Shown here: positions 41,039-50,172 of the stretch, one piece after another
Layout: every line of letters begins with the position of its first letter
How positions within the stretch are numbered: the first letter of the stretch is position 1
Assembly (NCBI GenBank): GCA_036276115.1
Contig: DATBEM010000029.1
Coordinates: 6,235-70,234, forward strand
Direction of reading: 5' to 3'
Length of the DNA: 64,000 nt
Source: Trebonia sp036276115
GTDB lineage: Bacteria > Actinomycetota > Actinomycetes > Streptosporangiales > Streptosporangiaceae
Made by a program: the position numbers and the translations under genes
The notes under the pieces: generated by a model
Databases searched by the model: none
What the model was told of the DNA's origin: nothing
The model's input: the letters and a program-made list of their open reading frames with translations, nothing else

Positions 41039-41106
41039 CGCCCAGCCCGATAGCGCCCAGCCCGATCACGCCCAGCCCGATCACGACCAGGCCGATCACG
41101 ACCAGG
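41032..41106. repeat. 15-bp tandem repeat, five copies
   Basis: CCGATAGCGCCCAGC (41032, 41047), CCGATCACGCCCAGC (41062) and CCGATCACGACCAGG (41077, 41092) run for exactly 75 bp from the last codons of the histidine-phosphatase gene into the spacer before the iron-regulated gene. Variation moves gradually from left to right. Confidence 0.9.
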
Positions 41107-41222
41107 CCGCTCGTCCCGCCGAGCAGTTCCAGGCGGCGCGGGGAGCGGGCCAGCCACGCCCGCGCGGCATCTCATTACCTGGTGATGAACAACGGGGCGG
41201 GATGGTTGGGCGGGCAAGGTCG

Positions 41223-41241
41223 TTAGGTTAGGCTTACCAAA
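41223..41241 (+). promoter_or_regulatory. Iron box (IdeR/DmdR operator)
   Basis: TTAGGTTAGGCTTACCAAA matches the actinobacterial iron-box consensus TTAGGTTAGGCTAACCTAA at 17 of 19 positions. It directly abuts the GTG at 41242, so the repressor would cover the start site of a leaderless transcript. Confidence 0.88.
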
Positions 41242-42261
41242 GTGGAAACCATGCCGCCGCAGCCCCGCGCGCCGCAGCACCCTACCCTGCGCTGCGCCGA
41301 CTTGGCCCGGATGCGCGGCGAGCCGCTGGCGGCGACCGCCGTTCGCTACTCCCGCTTCCTGCTGCTCGAAGTCCCCGGCTCGTGGGGCAGCTCCCCGCTC
41401 GACACCCGGCCCGTGGCGGCCGGGGTCGCGGCCGAGCTCAGCCACGCGACGGCGGACGCGGGCATCAACATCCTGCTGATCCGCCGCCCCGGTCGCGCCC
41501 TGCTGGCCAGGCCGGCCGCCGCGGGCGGGCGGGCCAGCGGGCGGCCCGCGGTCAAGGCCTGGGCACTGGCCGACACCGCGCCCGGGAGCGAGCGCGTCCA
41601 GTGGGGCCAGTGGCGCGACGGCGAGGACCTGCTCGGCCTGGACCTCACCGGTCCCCTCCCGGCCGCCGCGGGCGACTCGGGACCGCAGCGCGTGGCCCTG
41701 GTGTGCACCAACGGCAAGCGCGACCAGTGCTGCGCCATCCGTGGCCGCCCGGTCGCGGCGTCGATCGCCGAGGGCAGCGACTGGGACGCCTGGGAGTGCT
41801 CGCACCTGGGCGGGCACCGCTTCGCGGCGACCATCATGCTGCTGCCGACGGGGGACATGTTCGGCTGGCTCGACCCCGGGTCGGCCCTGACGGTGGTGCG
41901 CGGCTTCGACGCCGGGCAGCTCATGCTCTCGCACTACCGGGGCCGGCCCGGCCAGGCGGTGCCCGTGCAGGCCGCCCTGCACGCCGCCGCCGTCCGGCTC
42001 GGTGAGGACCGCCGGGACGCGATCGGGCTGTCCTGGGCCCGACCGCTCCCGGCCGCGACGCCGGCGCCCGGGGCTGACCTCCGGGAAGGGCCGGCCGACG
42101 CCTGGGAGGCCGAGGTGATCCACCGCCCGGGCGGCGGGCCGCCGGCCGCCTACCGGGTCATCGTGGCCGGGTCGCGGCTGGCGCCGAGCCTGCTGTCCTG
42201 CGCCGATGACAGCCCGAAGGCGGAGACCCGCTACGAGGCGATCTCCTTCCGCCGCGCCTGA
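41242..42261 (+). CDS. Sucrase/ferredoxin-like (thioredoxin-fold Fe-S) protein, iron regulated
   Basis: 339 residues from GTG 41242 (ATG 41251 is the alternative). It belongs to the Suc_Fer-like family of thioredoxin-fold [2Fe-2S] proteins: VCTNGKRDQCCAIRGRPVA provides Cys-x8-Cys-type ligands, and WECSHLGGHRFAAT with MLLPTGDMFGWLDP forms the conserved C-terminal block. The N-terminus (LRCADLARMRGEPLAATAV) is also typical. Family members in iron-regulated settings are thought to serve as electron carriers or ferric-siderophore reductases. The abutting iron box and the siderophore operon 10 kb downstream support a reductive iron-release role (inference). Confidence 0.85.
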   Translation: METMPPQPRAPQHPTLRCADLARMRGEPLAATAVRYSRFLLLEVPGSWGSSPLDTRPVAAGVAAELSHATADAGINILLIRRPGRALLARPAAAGGRASGRPAVKAWALADTAPGSERVQWGQWRDGEDLLGLDLTGPLPAAAGDSGPQRVALVCTNGKRDQCCAIRGRPVAASIAEGSDWDAWECSHLGGHRFAATIMLLPTGDMFGWLDPGSALTVVRGFDAGQLMLSHYRGRPGQAVPVQAALHAAAVRLGEDRRDAIGLSWARPLPAATPAPGADLREGPADAWEAEVIHRPGGGPPAAYRVIVAGSRLAPSLLSCADDSPKAETRYEAISFRRA

Positions 42262-42593
42262 GCGCCGGGATAACACTTTCGTAATGCCGCCGTCGGCGGA
42301 TACGCATGTCCGGATCAGCGCCGGATATGTAAGCTCGGCCCTGCAAGGCTCTCCGGGTACCCCGTTTTCCCGGGGAAATACCATTATCGTAATTGCTGGC
42401 GTACCGCGAAGTGCCACGCATCCAAGCCTGCCCGCCGGGCATTTAATGCCCGCTTAAAGGCCTGCCCGCTCGAAAGGCGCTCTCGGCTCTGGCCCGCTGC
42501 CGGTCCGGGCCGATGAGGCCTTTTCGGCCCAGGCCGCGCGCGTAAGGCCCTGGTGGCGAACGCAATGGGAATCAGGGCAAAGGGGAGACGGAA
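42262..42593. other. Leader/spacer before the VIT gene
   Basis: 330 bp without a gene. It holds a CCCCG-TTTTCC-CGGGG hairpin at 42360-42375, two TCGTAAT-containing segments (about 42276 and 42388) that resemble each other, and the hairpin at 42436-42452. No known metal riboswitch consensus was recognised. Confidence 0.4.
42436..42452 (+). terminator. Hairpin in the spacer before the VIT gene
   Basis: CGGGCAT-TTA-ATGCCCG, perfect 7-bp stem, followed by CTTAAAGG; 175 bp past the sucrase/ferredoxin-like stop. Terminator or leader element. Confidence 0.45.
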
Positions 42594-45158
42594 GTGGACG
42601 ACTTCGGATACCTCGACGCGAGCGCCTGGCCAGGGTGGGAGCCTTCTCCCGATTCCCGCTACGATTACCCGCCGGATTTCCGCGAGGCCCGGCCGCCGGG
42701 CCGGCATCGCACGGCCGGCCAATTCGCTGCCCCGTACGCGGAGTCCCCGCAGTCGCAGCCCGGCTGGCCGGGACAGCCGGGCTGGGGTGAGCGGTCAGGG
42801 TGGCCCGAGTCGTCAGGCCGGCCAGGGCAGCCGGGCGAGACCCGGCAGGAATGGCTCATCCCCGGCCGCCCGCCGCCCGGCTTCGTCTTCCCGGCGCCTG
42901 CCGGGCCACCCCCGATCAGCGGCCCCCTGCCGCGCTGCCGCCCGGACGCCCGTGGCCAGGCGCCCGCAGGCTGGCCGGCTGACGGCGGCTGGTTCCCGGC
43001 CTACCGGCCTGACGGCGGTGGAGCCGGACCGGCCAGCCCGGTTGGCCGGACTGGCCCGCTCCCTCGCCCGGGGGGCGATGCCAGGCTGGAAAGCTGGTCG
43101 GCTGGCACCGGCCCAATGCCTGCTCACGGCCCCGGCGGGACCGGCCCGATGCCTCCGCACGGACTGGACGGCGGCGCCCCAGTTCCCCGTCATGGCCCTG
43201 GCGGCAGCCCGGCGCCGGGGTACCGTTCCGCCGATGCCGACGGCAACCCCGCTTACGGCGGCCAGCACGGGCCGAGTGGCGGGGGGCGCTACCATGGCCC
43301 CGCGCCCGCACCCCGCCCCGCGCCCGCACCCCGCCCCGGGACCGCGGGAGCGGTCCCGCCTGGTGGCCTGGGCCGCAGCGGGGCGCTGCTGGGTTACCCG
43401 CCCGTCGGCGGCGGCCCGTTCGCGGCGTACCAGCCCGGCAGCGCCTCCGCTCCGGCTTACGGGCCGGGCGGCGCGGTTCCGCCCGGCGGCCTCGGCCGCA
43501 GTGGCGCCCTGCTCGGCTACCGTGCGGGCGGCGCCAGCCCGTTCGCCGGGCACCAGCCCGATGACACCGATCCGCTCCCGCCTTACTGGCCAGCCGAAAG
43601 CGACGCGGCCGCCGGGCGACGGGCGGATGGCCCAGGCGTGTTCCCGGTGTTCCCGCCGGGCGCGGGCGGCCCGCAGCCGAGGCATGGCCGCGGCGACAGC
43701 GGCCCGTTTCCGCCCCACCGGCCTGGCGCGGGCGGCTCGGTGCCTGGCCGTCGGCCGGGCGATAGCGGCCCGCAGCCGAGATACCGGCCGGATGCCAGCG
43801 GCCCCCTGCCCGCCTATCGCGACAATGGCAGCCCGGCCCCCGCCGGCCGGCGCCGGGACAGCGGCCCGATCCTCGCTAGCGGGCCGGACGGCGGCGGCCC
43901 GCTGCCCCGGTACCGCTCCGGCGACACCGGGCCCGCGCGCTCGGCCGCGCCGCGCGGCGGCCGGCGCGGCCACCAGTCGCCCCTGGCGACCACGACGCTC
44001 CTGGCGGCGCCCGGCCCGGCCAGCGCCCCGGTTACCGGCCACGTAGAGCCCGCCCGCGATCAGGGCGCCTATGACCAGGCCCGCTACGATCAGGCCCCCC
44101 GCGATCAGGGCGCCTACGACCAGCTTGCCTACGACCGCACCGTCCCGGACCACTCCCGCCTGGCCGGCCCCACCCTCCTGGCTGCCCCGCCCGGGGCGCC
44201 CGCCGGCCACCAGCGCCTTCGTGACCAGCCCGGCCAGGACCAGCTCACCGACGAGGAGTCCCGGCACGAGGGGTCCCTGTACGACGAGTCGTTCTACGAC
44301 GAGCCCCGGCATGAGCAGTCGCTGTACCGCAGCCCCGCGACCAGCCGCTCCCGCGCTGGCGACCAGCCCGCCCGCGCGTCGGCTGGCCGCGAGGCCCTGG
44401 GCTGGCTCCCGTTCGGCAGCCGGGTCGTCCTGCTGCCCAGGGACGCCCCGGCCGCCGGGGCCGGCGAGGGGGAGCTGCGCGAGCACCGGGACGCCAGCGG
44501 CGGGTGGCTCCGCCCGGCCGTCTTCGGCGCCATGGACGGCCTGGTCACCAACGTCTCCCTGATCGCCGGGATCGGCGGTGGCGGCGGCGGGCACGCCATG
44601 ATCGTCCTCACCGGCATCGCCGGCCTGATCGCGGGCGCGTTCTCCATGGCCACCGGCGAGTACATCTCGGTCGCCGCGCAAAACGAGCTGACGCTGGCGG
44701 AAGTCGACCTCGAGCGCAAGCAGCACGCCCGCGACCCGGAGGCCAAGCGCGCCCGCCTGGCCGAGGTCTACATGGACAAGGGCGTCTCGCCCAACCTCGC
44801 CGAGGCGGTCGTGCGGCAGATCTCGGCCGACCCCGAGCGGGCCGTGGCCGCCCACGTGCGCGAGGAGCTCGGCATCGACCCCGATGACCTCCCGTCGCCG
44901 CGCACGGCGGCGGTCGCGTCGCTGGCGTCGTTCACCGTCGGCGCGCTGCTGCCCCTGGCCCCCTTCCTGGTCGGGTTCCCGGTGCTCAGCGCCTCGCTGG
45001 CGACGGCCGGGGCGTCCGCGTTCGCCGGCGGCGCCGCCGTCGCCAGCCTGGCCGGCCGCCCCCGCCTGCTCGGCGGCCTGCGCCAGTTCACGGCCGCGTT
45101 CCTGGCGACCGGGGCGGCATTCCTGGTCGGCCACCTGGTCGGCGCCCACGTTGGGTAA
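42594..45158 (+). CDS. VIT/CCC1-family iron/manganese transporter with long disordered N-terminus
   Basis: 854 residues from GTG 42594 (GGGGAGA upstream). The last 230 residues are a complete VIT1/CCC1 protein: HRDASGGWLRPAVFGAMDGL, TNVSLIAGIGGGG, GAFSMATGEYISVAAQNEL, the cytosolic metal-binding segment (VDLERKQHARDPEAKRARLA, EVYMDKGVSPNLAEAVV) and three more helices. VIT proteins move Fe2+/Mn2+ out of the cytosol by proton antiport. Residues 1 to about 600 are Gly/Pro/Arg-rich with repeats (VPPGGLGRSGALLGY twice) and a DQGAYDQARYDQ tract; ordinary VIT proteins have none of this. Codon phase is continuous to the transporter, so the fusion is real. It lies between two iron-box-controlled units. 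Confidence 0.88.
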   Translation: MDDFGYLDASAWPGWEPSPDSRYDYPPDFREARPPGRHRTAGQFAAPYAESPQSQPGWPGQPGWGERSGWPESSGRPGQPGETRQEWLIPGRPPPGFVFPAPAGPPPISGPLPRCRPDARGQAPAGWPADGGWFPAYRPDGGGAGPASPVGRTGPLPRPGGDARLESWSAGTGPMPAHGPGGTGPMPPHGLDGGAPVPRHGPGGSPAPGYRSADADGNPAYGGQHGPSGGGRYHGPAPAPRPAPAPRPGTAGAVPPGGLGRSGALLGYPPVGGGPFAAYQPGSASAPAYGPGGAVPPGGLGRSGALLGYRAGGASPFAGHQPDDTDPLPPYWPAESDAAAGRRADGPGVFPVFPPGAGGPQPRHGRGDSGPFPPHRPGAGGSVPGRRPGDSGPQPRYRPDASGPLPAYRDNGSPAPAGRRRDSGPILASGPDGGGPLPRYRSGDTGPARSAAPRGGRRGHQSPLATTTLLAAPGPASAPVTGHVEPARDQGAYDQARYDQAPRDQGAYDQLAYDRTVPDHSRLAGPTLLAAPPGAPAGHQRLRDQPGQDQLTDEESRHEGSLYDESFYDEPRHEQSLYRSPATSRSRAGDQPARASAGREALGWLPFGSRVVLLPRDAPAAGAGEGELREHRDASGGWLRPAVFGAMDGLVTNVSLIAGIGGGGGGHAMIVLTGIAGLIAGAFSMATGEYISVAAQNELTLAEVDLERKQHARDPEAKRARLAEVYMDKGVSPNLAEAVVRQISADPERAVAAHVREELGIDPDDLPSPRTAAVASLASFTVGALLPLAPFLVGFPVLSASLATAGASAFAGGAAVASLAGRPRLLGGLRQFTAAFLATGAAFLVGHLVGAHVG

Positions 45159-45203
45159 CACGGGGGGTAGCGCCCATGGCGGCTAGCACGGCCGGGTAGC
45201 GCC

Positions 45204-46466
45204 TCACCCGGTGCCAAGGTAATGGAAGCCGGGCCCCGGGTGCATGAGGAAGCCGTGGTGGGAGATGTTCCAGGCGTAGGCGCCGGCCAGGCCGAAGGCG
45301 AGCAGGTCACCCGCCCGCACCCGGTCCACCGGCACGTCCCGCGCGAGCACGTCCCTGGGCGTGCACAGCTGGCCGGCCACCGTCAGCGGTTCCGATACCA
45401 CCGCCGGGCGCGCCCAGTCGTGCGCCCACCGCTCGCCCGGCAGCACCGCGAACGGCTGGCTGTGCCCCTTGGCGGCCGGGGTCCGCAGGTGGTGCGTGCC
45501 CCCCGCGACCACCGCGAACGTCCGGCCGTGGCTGCGCTTCACGTCGAGGACCCGGGTCACGTACCAGCCGCAGTACGCGGTCAGGGCCCGGCCCGGCTCG
45601 ATCCGGATCGTCTCGCCCGCCCGCGCGGCCGCCGCCAGCCCGGCCCCGTAGCGCGCCCAGTCGAATCGCGTCCCCGGCGCCCCGTAGTCCACGCCCATCC
45701 CGCCGCCGAGGTTCACCTCGGGCGCGCGCACCCCATGGCGCGCGCACCACGCCCGCGCGAACCGCAGGACGCGCCCGGCCGACTCCAGCAGCGCGGCCGC
45801 GTCCAGCCCGCTCGCCAGGTGCGCGTGCAGCCCCCGCAGCCGCACCTGCCCCGCCTCCGCGCTCCCGGCCGCGAGCCACCCCGCGCAGTCGTCCAGGCCC
45901 GCGGGGTCCAGGCCGAACGGGCTCGGTCCCCCCATCACGAGCCCGCTCGCGCTCGCCGGGCCATCGTCCTCGCCGGCCGCCAGGTTGGCCCGCAGCAGGA
46001 TGTCCGCCCGGCGCCCGGCGGCGAGGGCGGCCGCGCCGAGTAGCCGCAGCTCGTGCAGGCTCTCCACGTGGAACCGGGCGACGCCCGCGGCGAGGGCGGC
46101 CGCGATCTCGCCCGCCGTCTTGCCCGGCCCCCCGAACGCCAGCCGCGCCCCCGCCGCGGCCGCCGCCACGTGCCGCAGCTCGCCCCCCGAGGACACCTCC
46201 AGCCCGTCGGCCCGGCCCGCCACGACCCGCACCAGGGCCGGATCGGGATTGGCCTTGACCGCGTAGAACAGCTCGGCCCGCGCCCCGACGGCGGCCCGGA
46301 CCCCGGCCACGTGGGCGGCCAGCCCGTCCAGGTCATAGACGTAGGCCGGCAGCGACGCCTCCGCGCGCCCCAGTTCCCGGGCGATCTCCCGCACGGCCGA
46401 GGGCACGACCAGGCCAGGCCCGTCCGCGCCTTTCACGGAACCCCCCGCCGGCCGGGGCGTCAGCAT
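45204..46466 (-). CDS. PLP-dependent siderophore decarboxylase (PvsE/SbnH-like)
   Basis: 420 residues from ATG 46466, overlapping the previous stop by 7 nt. Fold-type III decarboxylase (Orn/DAP/Arg decarboxylase 2 family): PLP lysine Lys71 in FYAVKANPDP, SSGGELRHVAAA, HAHLASGLDA, NLGGGMGVDYG, RIEPGRALTAYCGWYVT, and the C-terminal catalytic block GQLCTPRDVLARDV with GAYAWNISHHGFLMHPGPGF. The version found in NIS siderophore operons (PvsE, SbnH, AcsE) decarboxylates an amino acid or its citryl adduct to give ethanolamine or a diamine. Last gene of the siderophore operon. Assignment as a siderophore enzyme rests on context as well as sequence. Confidence 0.88.
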   Translation of the reverse strand: MLTPRPAGGSVKGADGPGLVVPSAVREIARELGRAEASLPAYVYDLDGLAAHVAGVRAAVGARAELFYAVKANPDPALVRVVAGRADGLEVSSGGELRHVAAAAAGARLAFGGPGKTAGEIAAALAAGVARFHVESLHELRLLGAAALAAGRRADILLRANLAAGEDDGPASASGLVMGGPSPFGLDPAGLDDCAGWLAAGSAEAGQVRLRGLHAHLASGLDAAALLESAGRVLRFARAWCARHGVRAPEVNLGGGMGVDYGAPGTRFDWARYGAGLAAAARAGETIRIEPGRALTAYCGWYVTRVLDVKRSHGRTFAVVAGGTHHLRTPAAKGHSQPFAVLPGERWAHDWARPAVVSEPLTVAGQLCTPRDVLARDVPVDRVRAGDLLAFGLAGAYAWNISHHGFLMHPGPGFHYLGTG

Positions 46467-48163
46467 GCGGCGAGGACTTCCCGCGCCCGCAGGGCGGGCC
46501 GCCCGCCCAGGGGGTTACGGACGGCCAGGTAAGCCGCCTCCCGGTCCGCGCCGCGCGCCCACCGCAGCCGCAGGTTCGCCTTGGCCGGCAGCGGGACCCC
46601 GGCCAGGACCGCCCGCAGTTCCGGCGCGCCGCCATGGTCGCGCGCGAACCCGGCCAGCACCGCCCGCAGCCGGTCCCACAGGGCACGCTCGAACTCGCCG
46701 CCCGCGCCCGGGAACCGGTCGGCGACCGCTGCCGCGATCTCGGCCAGGTGATTGACGATGAGGCAGTAGGCGACCCGGTTCCAGCCCCGCTCGCCGTCGT
46801 AGGCCAGGGCGCTGGCGACGCCGGGCTTGAGCGACGCCAGCAGCGCGCCGTGGCGGGCGGCGACCAGCTTGACCCCTTCCAGGTCCCGGAATATCGCCTG
46901 CACCGGGTGCCCGCGGTCGTCCACCCCGATGAGGACGTTCTGCAGGTGCGGCTCCAGGATCACCCCGTGGGAGAACAATGCGTGCAGCGCCGGCGGCGCC
47001 ACCGCCCGGACGTAGGCCTCCCACCAGCCGAGCAGCCAGTCGCCGTCCCGCCCGTCGAGCAGCCCGCCCGGAGCCTGCGGCCCGGCTGCGGCGACGGTGG
47101 GCGGCTCGGCCAGGGCGGCCGCCAGCACCGGGGTGACGCCGGGCGCGAGATGGTCCCGCAGGCCCTCGCGGACCAGGACCGCCAGCCCCTCGGCGGCGTC
47201 AGTCTGGCCGAGGGAGACCGTCCGGTAGCCCGGCTCGCGCAGCAGGCGGGTGCCGGGGAACCGGGCCGCCAGGTCGGCCAGCACCGGGTCGAGCAGCCGG
47301 GTCAGGGCGACCGAGCCGGCCAGCTCGTACCACGAGTTCTTCCGCACGCAGTTGGTGATCCGCACGTTGAGGCTGAACTTGCAGAACGCGTCGGCGACCG
47401 GGTCGTAGACCGTGCGGACCGATGACGTCGGCGCCACCAGGCGGCTCCCCGGGCCGAGGTCAACCAGCCGCCCGTCCCCGAGCGCCCGCCCGAGCCACGG
47501 CCGGGTTTCCAGCAGCCGCAGCTGCCACGGGTGGGCGGGCAGCGCGTGGTACCCGGCCGGCGCGGCCGGGCCGCCGAGCCGGTCCAGCGCCGTCGCGTCG
47601 CCGACGGCGTCCAGCACGTCGTCGCGCACCGCCAGGAACCGCAGCGGGAACCGCGCCCCCGCCTCCGGCGCGAAGTCCAGCCAGTCACCCGCCCCGCCCC
47701 CGCGCGCCTTCGGCGCCGGGTGAAACCGGTGCCCCGCCACCAGCGCCTGCTCGCTGCGCACGTACCGCGCGATCCGCGCGTCGCTGTCTGTCCCGGTAGT
47801 GCCCGGCCCGCCCGGCCGGGCGCCGAGGATGGCGGTGGTAGCGGCGTGGCTGCTGCGGACCTGGGCCGCGAACTCCTCGTTGGGGACGCCGGTCGCGAGC
47901 GTGAGCTCGCCGGCGATCAGCTCCGCCAGCTGCTCCCAGCCCACCGCGTCCCAGCCGCTCCCGGCGCGCAGGGCCGCCTCGCCCGCCAGCCGGGGGCCGA
48001 GGCCCGCCGACGGCCGCCGGGTGGCGACCCGCAGCACGGCACCGGACCGGGCCAGCCGGACGAGCAGGTGCCCGTCATCCTCCAGCACCTGCTCCTCGGG
48101 GGCCGACACCTCGCGGATGAGGCAGTTCAGCAGGGCCTGGGTGGTCAGCTGATCGGGGTTCAC
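46460..48163 (-). CDS. IucA/IucC NIS synthetase, second of operon
   Basis: 567 residues from GTG 48163, overlapping the preceding TGA (GTGA), with AAGGAGCC as ribosome site. NRPS-independent siderophore synthetase: it adenylates a carboxylate of citrate (or an intermediate) and joins it to an amine or alcohol. Hallmarks: GHRFHPAPKARGG (ATP-binding loop), FAPEAGARFPLRFLAV, PTSSVRTVYDP, FCKFSLNVRITNCVRKNSWY, LEPHLQNVLIGVDDRGHPV and FRDLEGVKL. The C-terminal FhuF-like part follows (NHLAEIAAAVADRFPG). It is shorter than its partner at 48160-50172 and only distantly similar, so they are likely to act on different intermediates, as PvsB and PvsD do. Confidence 0.92.
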   Translation of the reverse strand: MNPDQLTTQALLNCLIREVSAPEEQVLEDDGHLLVRLARSGAVLRVATRRPSAGLGPRLAGEAALRAGSGWDAVGWEQLAELIAGELTLATGVPNEEFAAQVRSSHAATTAILGARPGGPGTTGTDSDARIARYVRSEQALVAGHRFHPAPKARGGGAGDWLDFAPEAGARFPLRFLAVRDDVLDAVGDATALDRLGGPAAPAGYHALPAHPWQLRLLETRPWLGRALGDGRLVDLGPGSRLVAPTSSVRTVYDPVADAFCKFSLNVRITNCVRKNSWYELAGSVALTRLLDPVLADLAARFPGTRLLREPGYRTVSLGQTDAAEGLAVLVREGLRDHLAPGVTPVLAAALAEPPTVAAAGPQAPGGLLDGRDGDWLLGWWEAYVRAVAPPALHALFSHGVILEPHLQNVLIGVDDRGHPVQAIFRDLEGVKLVAARHGALLASLKPGVASALAYDGERGWNRVAYCLIVNHLAEIAAAVADRFPGAGGEFERALWDRLRAVLAGFARDHGGAPELRAVLAGVPLPAKANLRLRWARGADREAAYLAVRNPLGGRPALRAREVLAAC

Positions 48164-50172
48164 GCACGGCTCCTTACGGCGGCGGCTGGCCTGAGGTAGT
48201 TGGGTCCGGTGGTGCCGTAGAACTTGTTGATGTCGCTGGCGCCGGTGCGCGACTTGGCGACCAGGGTTCCCGCCGTGACCATCGACTTGCCGGTCAGCCG
48301 GCCGGCGTCCAGGACGCGGGCGCGCAGCACCGCGGTCGCCGGCCACGCGGCGTCCCGGTCCAGCGCGGCCGCCAGGTTCCGCCGCACCAGGCCGAGCAGG
48401 TCCCCCAGCGGGGCGACCCCGTGCCCGGCGAGGCCGAACGCGAGCGCTCCCGCGCACAGGTGCACCGTGATCGTGGTGAACACGTCCGCCAGGGCGTCGT
48501 CGGATCCGGTCAGCAGCCGCCGGTCCGCGAACGCGGCCTCGCCCGGGGCGGCGGCGCCGAGGGCGGACGCCAGGCGCGGCCAGTGGATCAGCGCCCCGTC
48601 GAAGTCCTTCACCAGCAACCGGGGCGCCGCCGCCCGGGACGGGGCACGCGCCGCTGGCCGGGCGAGCACGACGGCGCAGTTCTGCTGGTGGGACTCCAGC
48701 GCGATGCCGTACCGGGCGAACAGCCGCACGCCCACGTCGAACAGCGCCCGCAGGTAAGCGTCGAACAGCCTGAGCGCGTTCCCGGCGCCCGCCCAGCGGC
48801 TGAGCTCCTCGATGACCAGCGGGCGCCCGCTCCCGGTGGCGTCCGGCCCCGGCGCGAGCAGCGCCGCCACCGGGACGAGGCGGCATTCCTCCAGCCCCGC
48901 TGGCAGGAGCCGCCGCAGGTACCCCAGGCACGGGTGCCCCGCGTGCGCGTAGCTGCCCTCATCCGCTAGCAGCAGGGCGGACAGCCCCGGGTCGGCCGCG
49001 GCGGCAGTGGCCAGGATGTCCCGCACCAGCGCGCCGTCCGCGAGGGTGCCCGGCGGCAGGAGCCGCCGGTTGCGCAGCCCGAGCGTGCTCGTCGGCAACG
49101 GCAGCTTCAGGTGCGTGCCCGGCTGCCCGGTGACGGCGACGGTCCGGGTTGACAGCGTCGGCGCCACCCACAGCCCGGTCCCCGGCGCGAGGAAGGCCGA
49201 CGCCCGCACGCCCGCCTCGCGGGTTGTCCGGCTCCCGCCCGTGGCCCCGGCCGCCTGCCCGGCCGTCTTGCTCCCGACGGCACCGCCGCCTGGCCCGCTG
49301 TCCGTCCCGCTGGCCGTCCGTGCGGCAAGCCGGGCCTCGGCCAGCGCCTGGCCGATCGCCTCCCGGGCCGTGACCGGGTGCACCGGCACCAGCTCATGGG
49401 TGTCGGCGAGCGAGTCCGCCAGCCCGACCTGGCCCGGCACCGGCCAGCCGGGCGGCGGGTCGCCGTGGTCGCCCGCGACCACCAGCCGCCCGCGCGGTAC
49501 CGCCAGCCAGCGCAGCGTGAACTGGGGCAGGAACTCGGGCGCGTAGCGTCGCGAGTCCTGCTCGCTGAACCCCAGCCGCGCCGGCGAAGTCGGGTAGGCC
49601 GGATGCGGCTGGGCGGCGGCTAGCGCCTCATAGCGCAGCAGCCCGAGCGGCCCGCACCAGCCGTCGGGCGCCGCCCGCCACAGCCGCGCGAGCCGGGCGC
49701 GGGCGGCGGGCACCCACTCGTCGTGCAGCCGTAGCGTGGCCAGGGCGACGCGGCACTCGGCCGCGAACGTGGCCGCCCCCTCGGCGTCGAGCGGGTCGCC
49801 CAGCGCTGCCACCAGCGCGTCCACTAGGTCGAGCGTCAGCGGCGGCCCGCCGGGTTCCCGGCGGGCCCGCCAGTCCGCCAGGAAGCCATCGCGCTCTAGC
49901 GGCACCCGCGTTCCCGTGGCGCCCGTCCCCGCAGCCGCATCGGCCCCGGCGGCAACGCCGGCGCTCGCCGGAAGGTCGAGAACCGCCCCGCCGCCGTCGA
50001 GCCGCACCCATGCGGCCAGGCCGCCGAAGTCCTCCCGCAGCAGCGTGTCGATGACCCGGGCGGCCAGCTCGTGCTCCCGGTCCCGCCCGGCCGCCGGGCT
50101 GGCGCCGGCACCGGGGGCAGCAGCACCGGGGGCAGCAGCACCGGGGGCACCGGCATCGCAGGCGGGGCTCAC
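48160..50172 (-). CDS. IucA/IucC NIS synthetase, first of operon
   Basis: 670 residues from GTG 50172, overlapping the ATP-grasp stop (GTGA). The N-terminus has an Ala/Gly/Pro repeat lead of about 30 residues before REHELAARVIDTLLRED. NIS core: AQPHPAYPTSPARLGFSEQD and RRYAPEFLPQFTLRWLAVP, the ATP site HLKLPLPTSTLGLRNRR, IALESHQQNCAVVLARP, LLVKDFDGALIHW and the C-terminal block TGKSMVTAGTLVAKSRTG with ASDINKFYGTTGPNYL. The HPxxP/R-GFS pattern is slightly degenerate (HPAYPTSPAR), but Arg and His positions are kept. It probably forms the first citrate linkage or the second; order cannot be told. Same operon as the ATP-grasp and decarboxylase genes. Confidence 0.92.
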   Translation of the reverse strand: MSPACDAGAPGAAAPGAAAPGAGASPAAGRDREHELAARVIDTLLREDFGGLAAWVRLDGGGAVLDLPASAGVAAGADAAAGTGATGTRVPLERDGFLADWRARREPGGPPLTLDLVDALVAALGDPLDAEGAATFAAECRVALATLRLHDEWVPAARARLARLWRAAPDGWCGPLGLLRYEALAAAQPHPAYPTSPARLGFSEQDSRRYAPEFLPQFTLRWLAVPRGRLVVAGDHGDPPPGWPVPGQVGLADSLADTHELVPVHPVTAREAIGQALAEARLAARTASGTDSGPGGGAVGSKTAGQAAGATGGSRTTREAGVRASAFLAPGTGLWVAPTLSTRTVAVTGQPGTHLKLPLPTSTLGLRNRRLLPPGTLADGALVRDILATAAAADPGLSALLLADEGSYAHAGHPCLGYLRRLLPAGLEECRLVPVAALLAPGPDATGSGRPLVIEELSRWAGAGNALRLFDAYLRALFDVGVRLFARYGIALESHQQNCAVVLARPAARAPSRAAAPRLLVKDFDGALIHWPRLASALGAAAPGEAAFADRRLLTGSDDALADVFTTITVHLCAGALAFGLAGHGVAPLGDLLGLVRRNLAAALDRDAAWPATAVLRARVLDAGRLTGKSMVTAGTLVAKSRTGASDINKFYGTTGPNYLRPAAAVRSRA

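Noticed and set aside
42813..45161. 780-codon open frame opposite the VIT gene
   Set aside because: The plus strand ends in a full VIT domain; the reverse frame is low-complexity Arg/Ala/Gly only.
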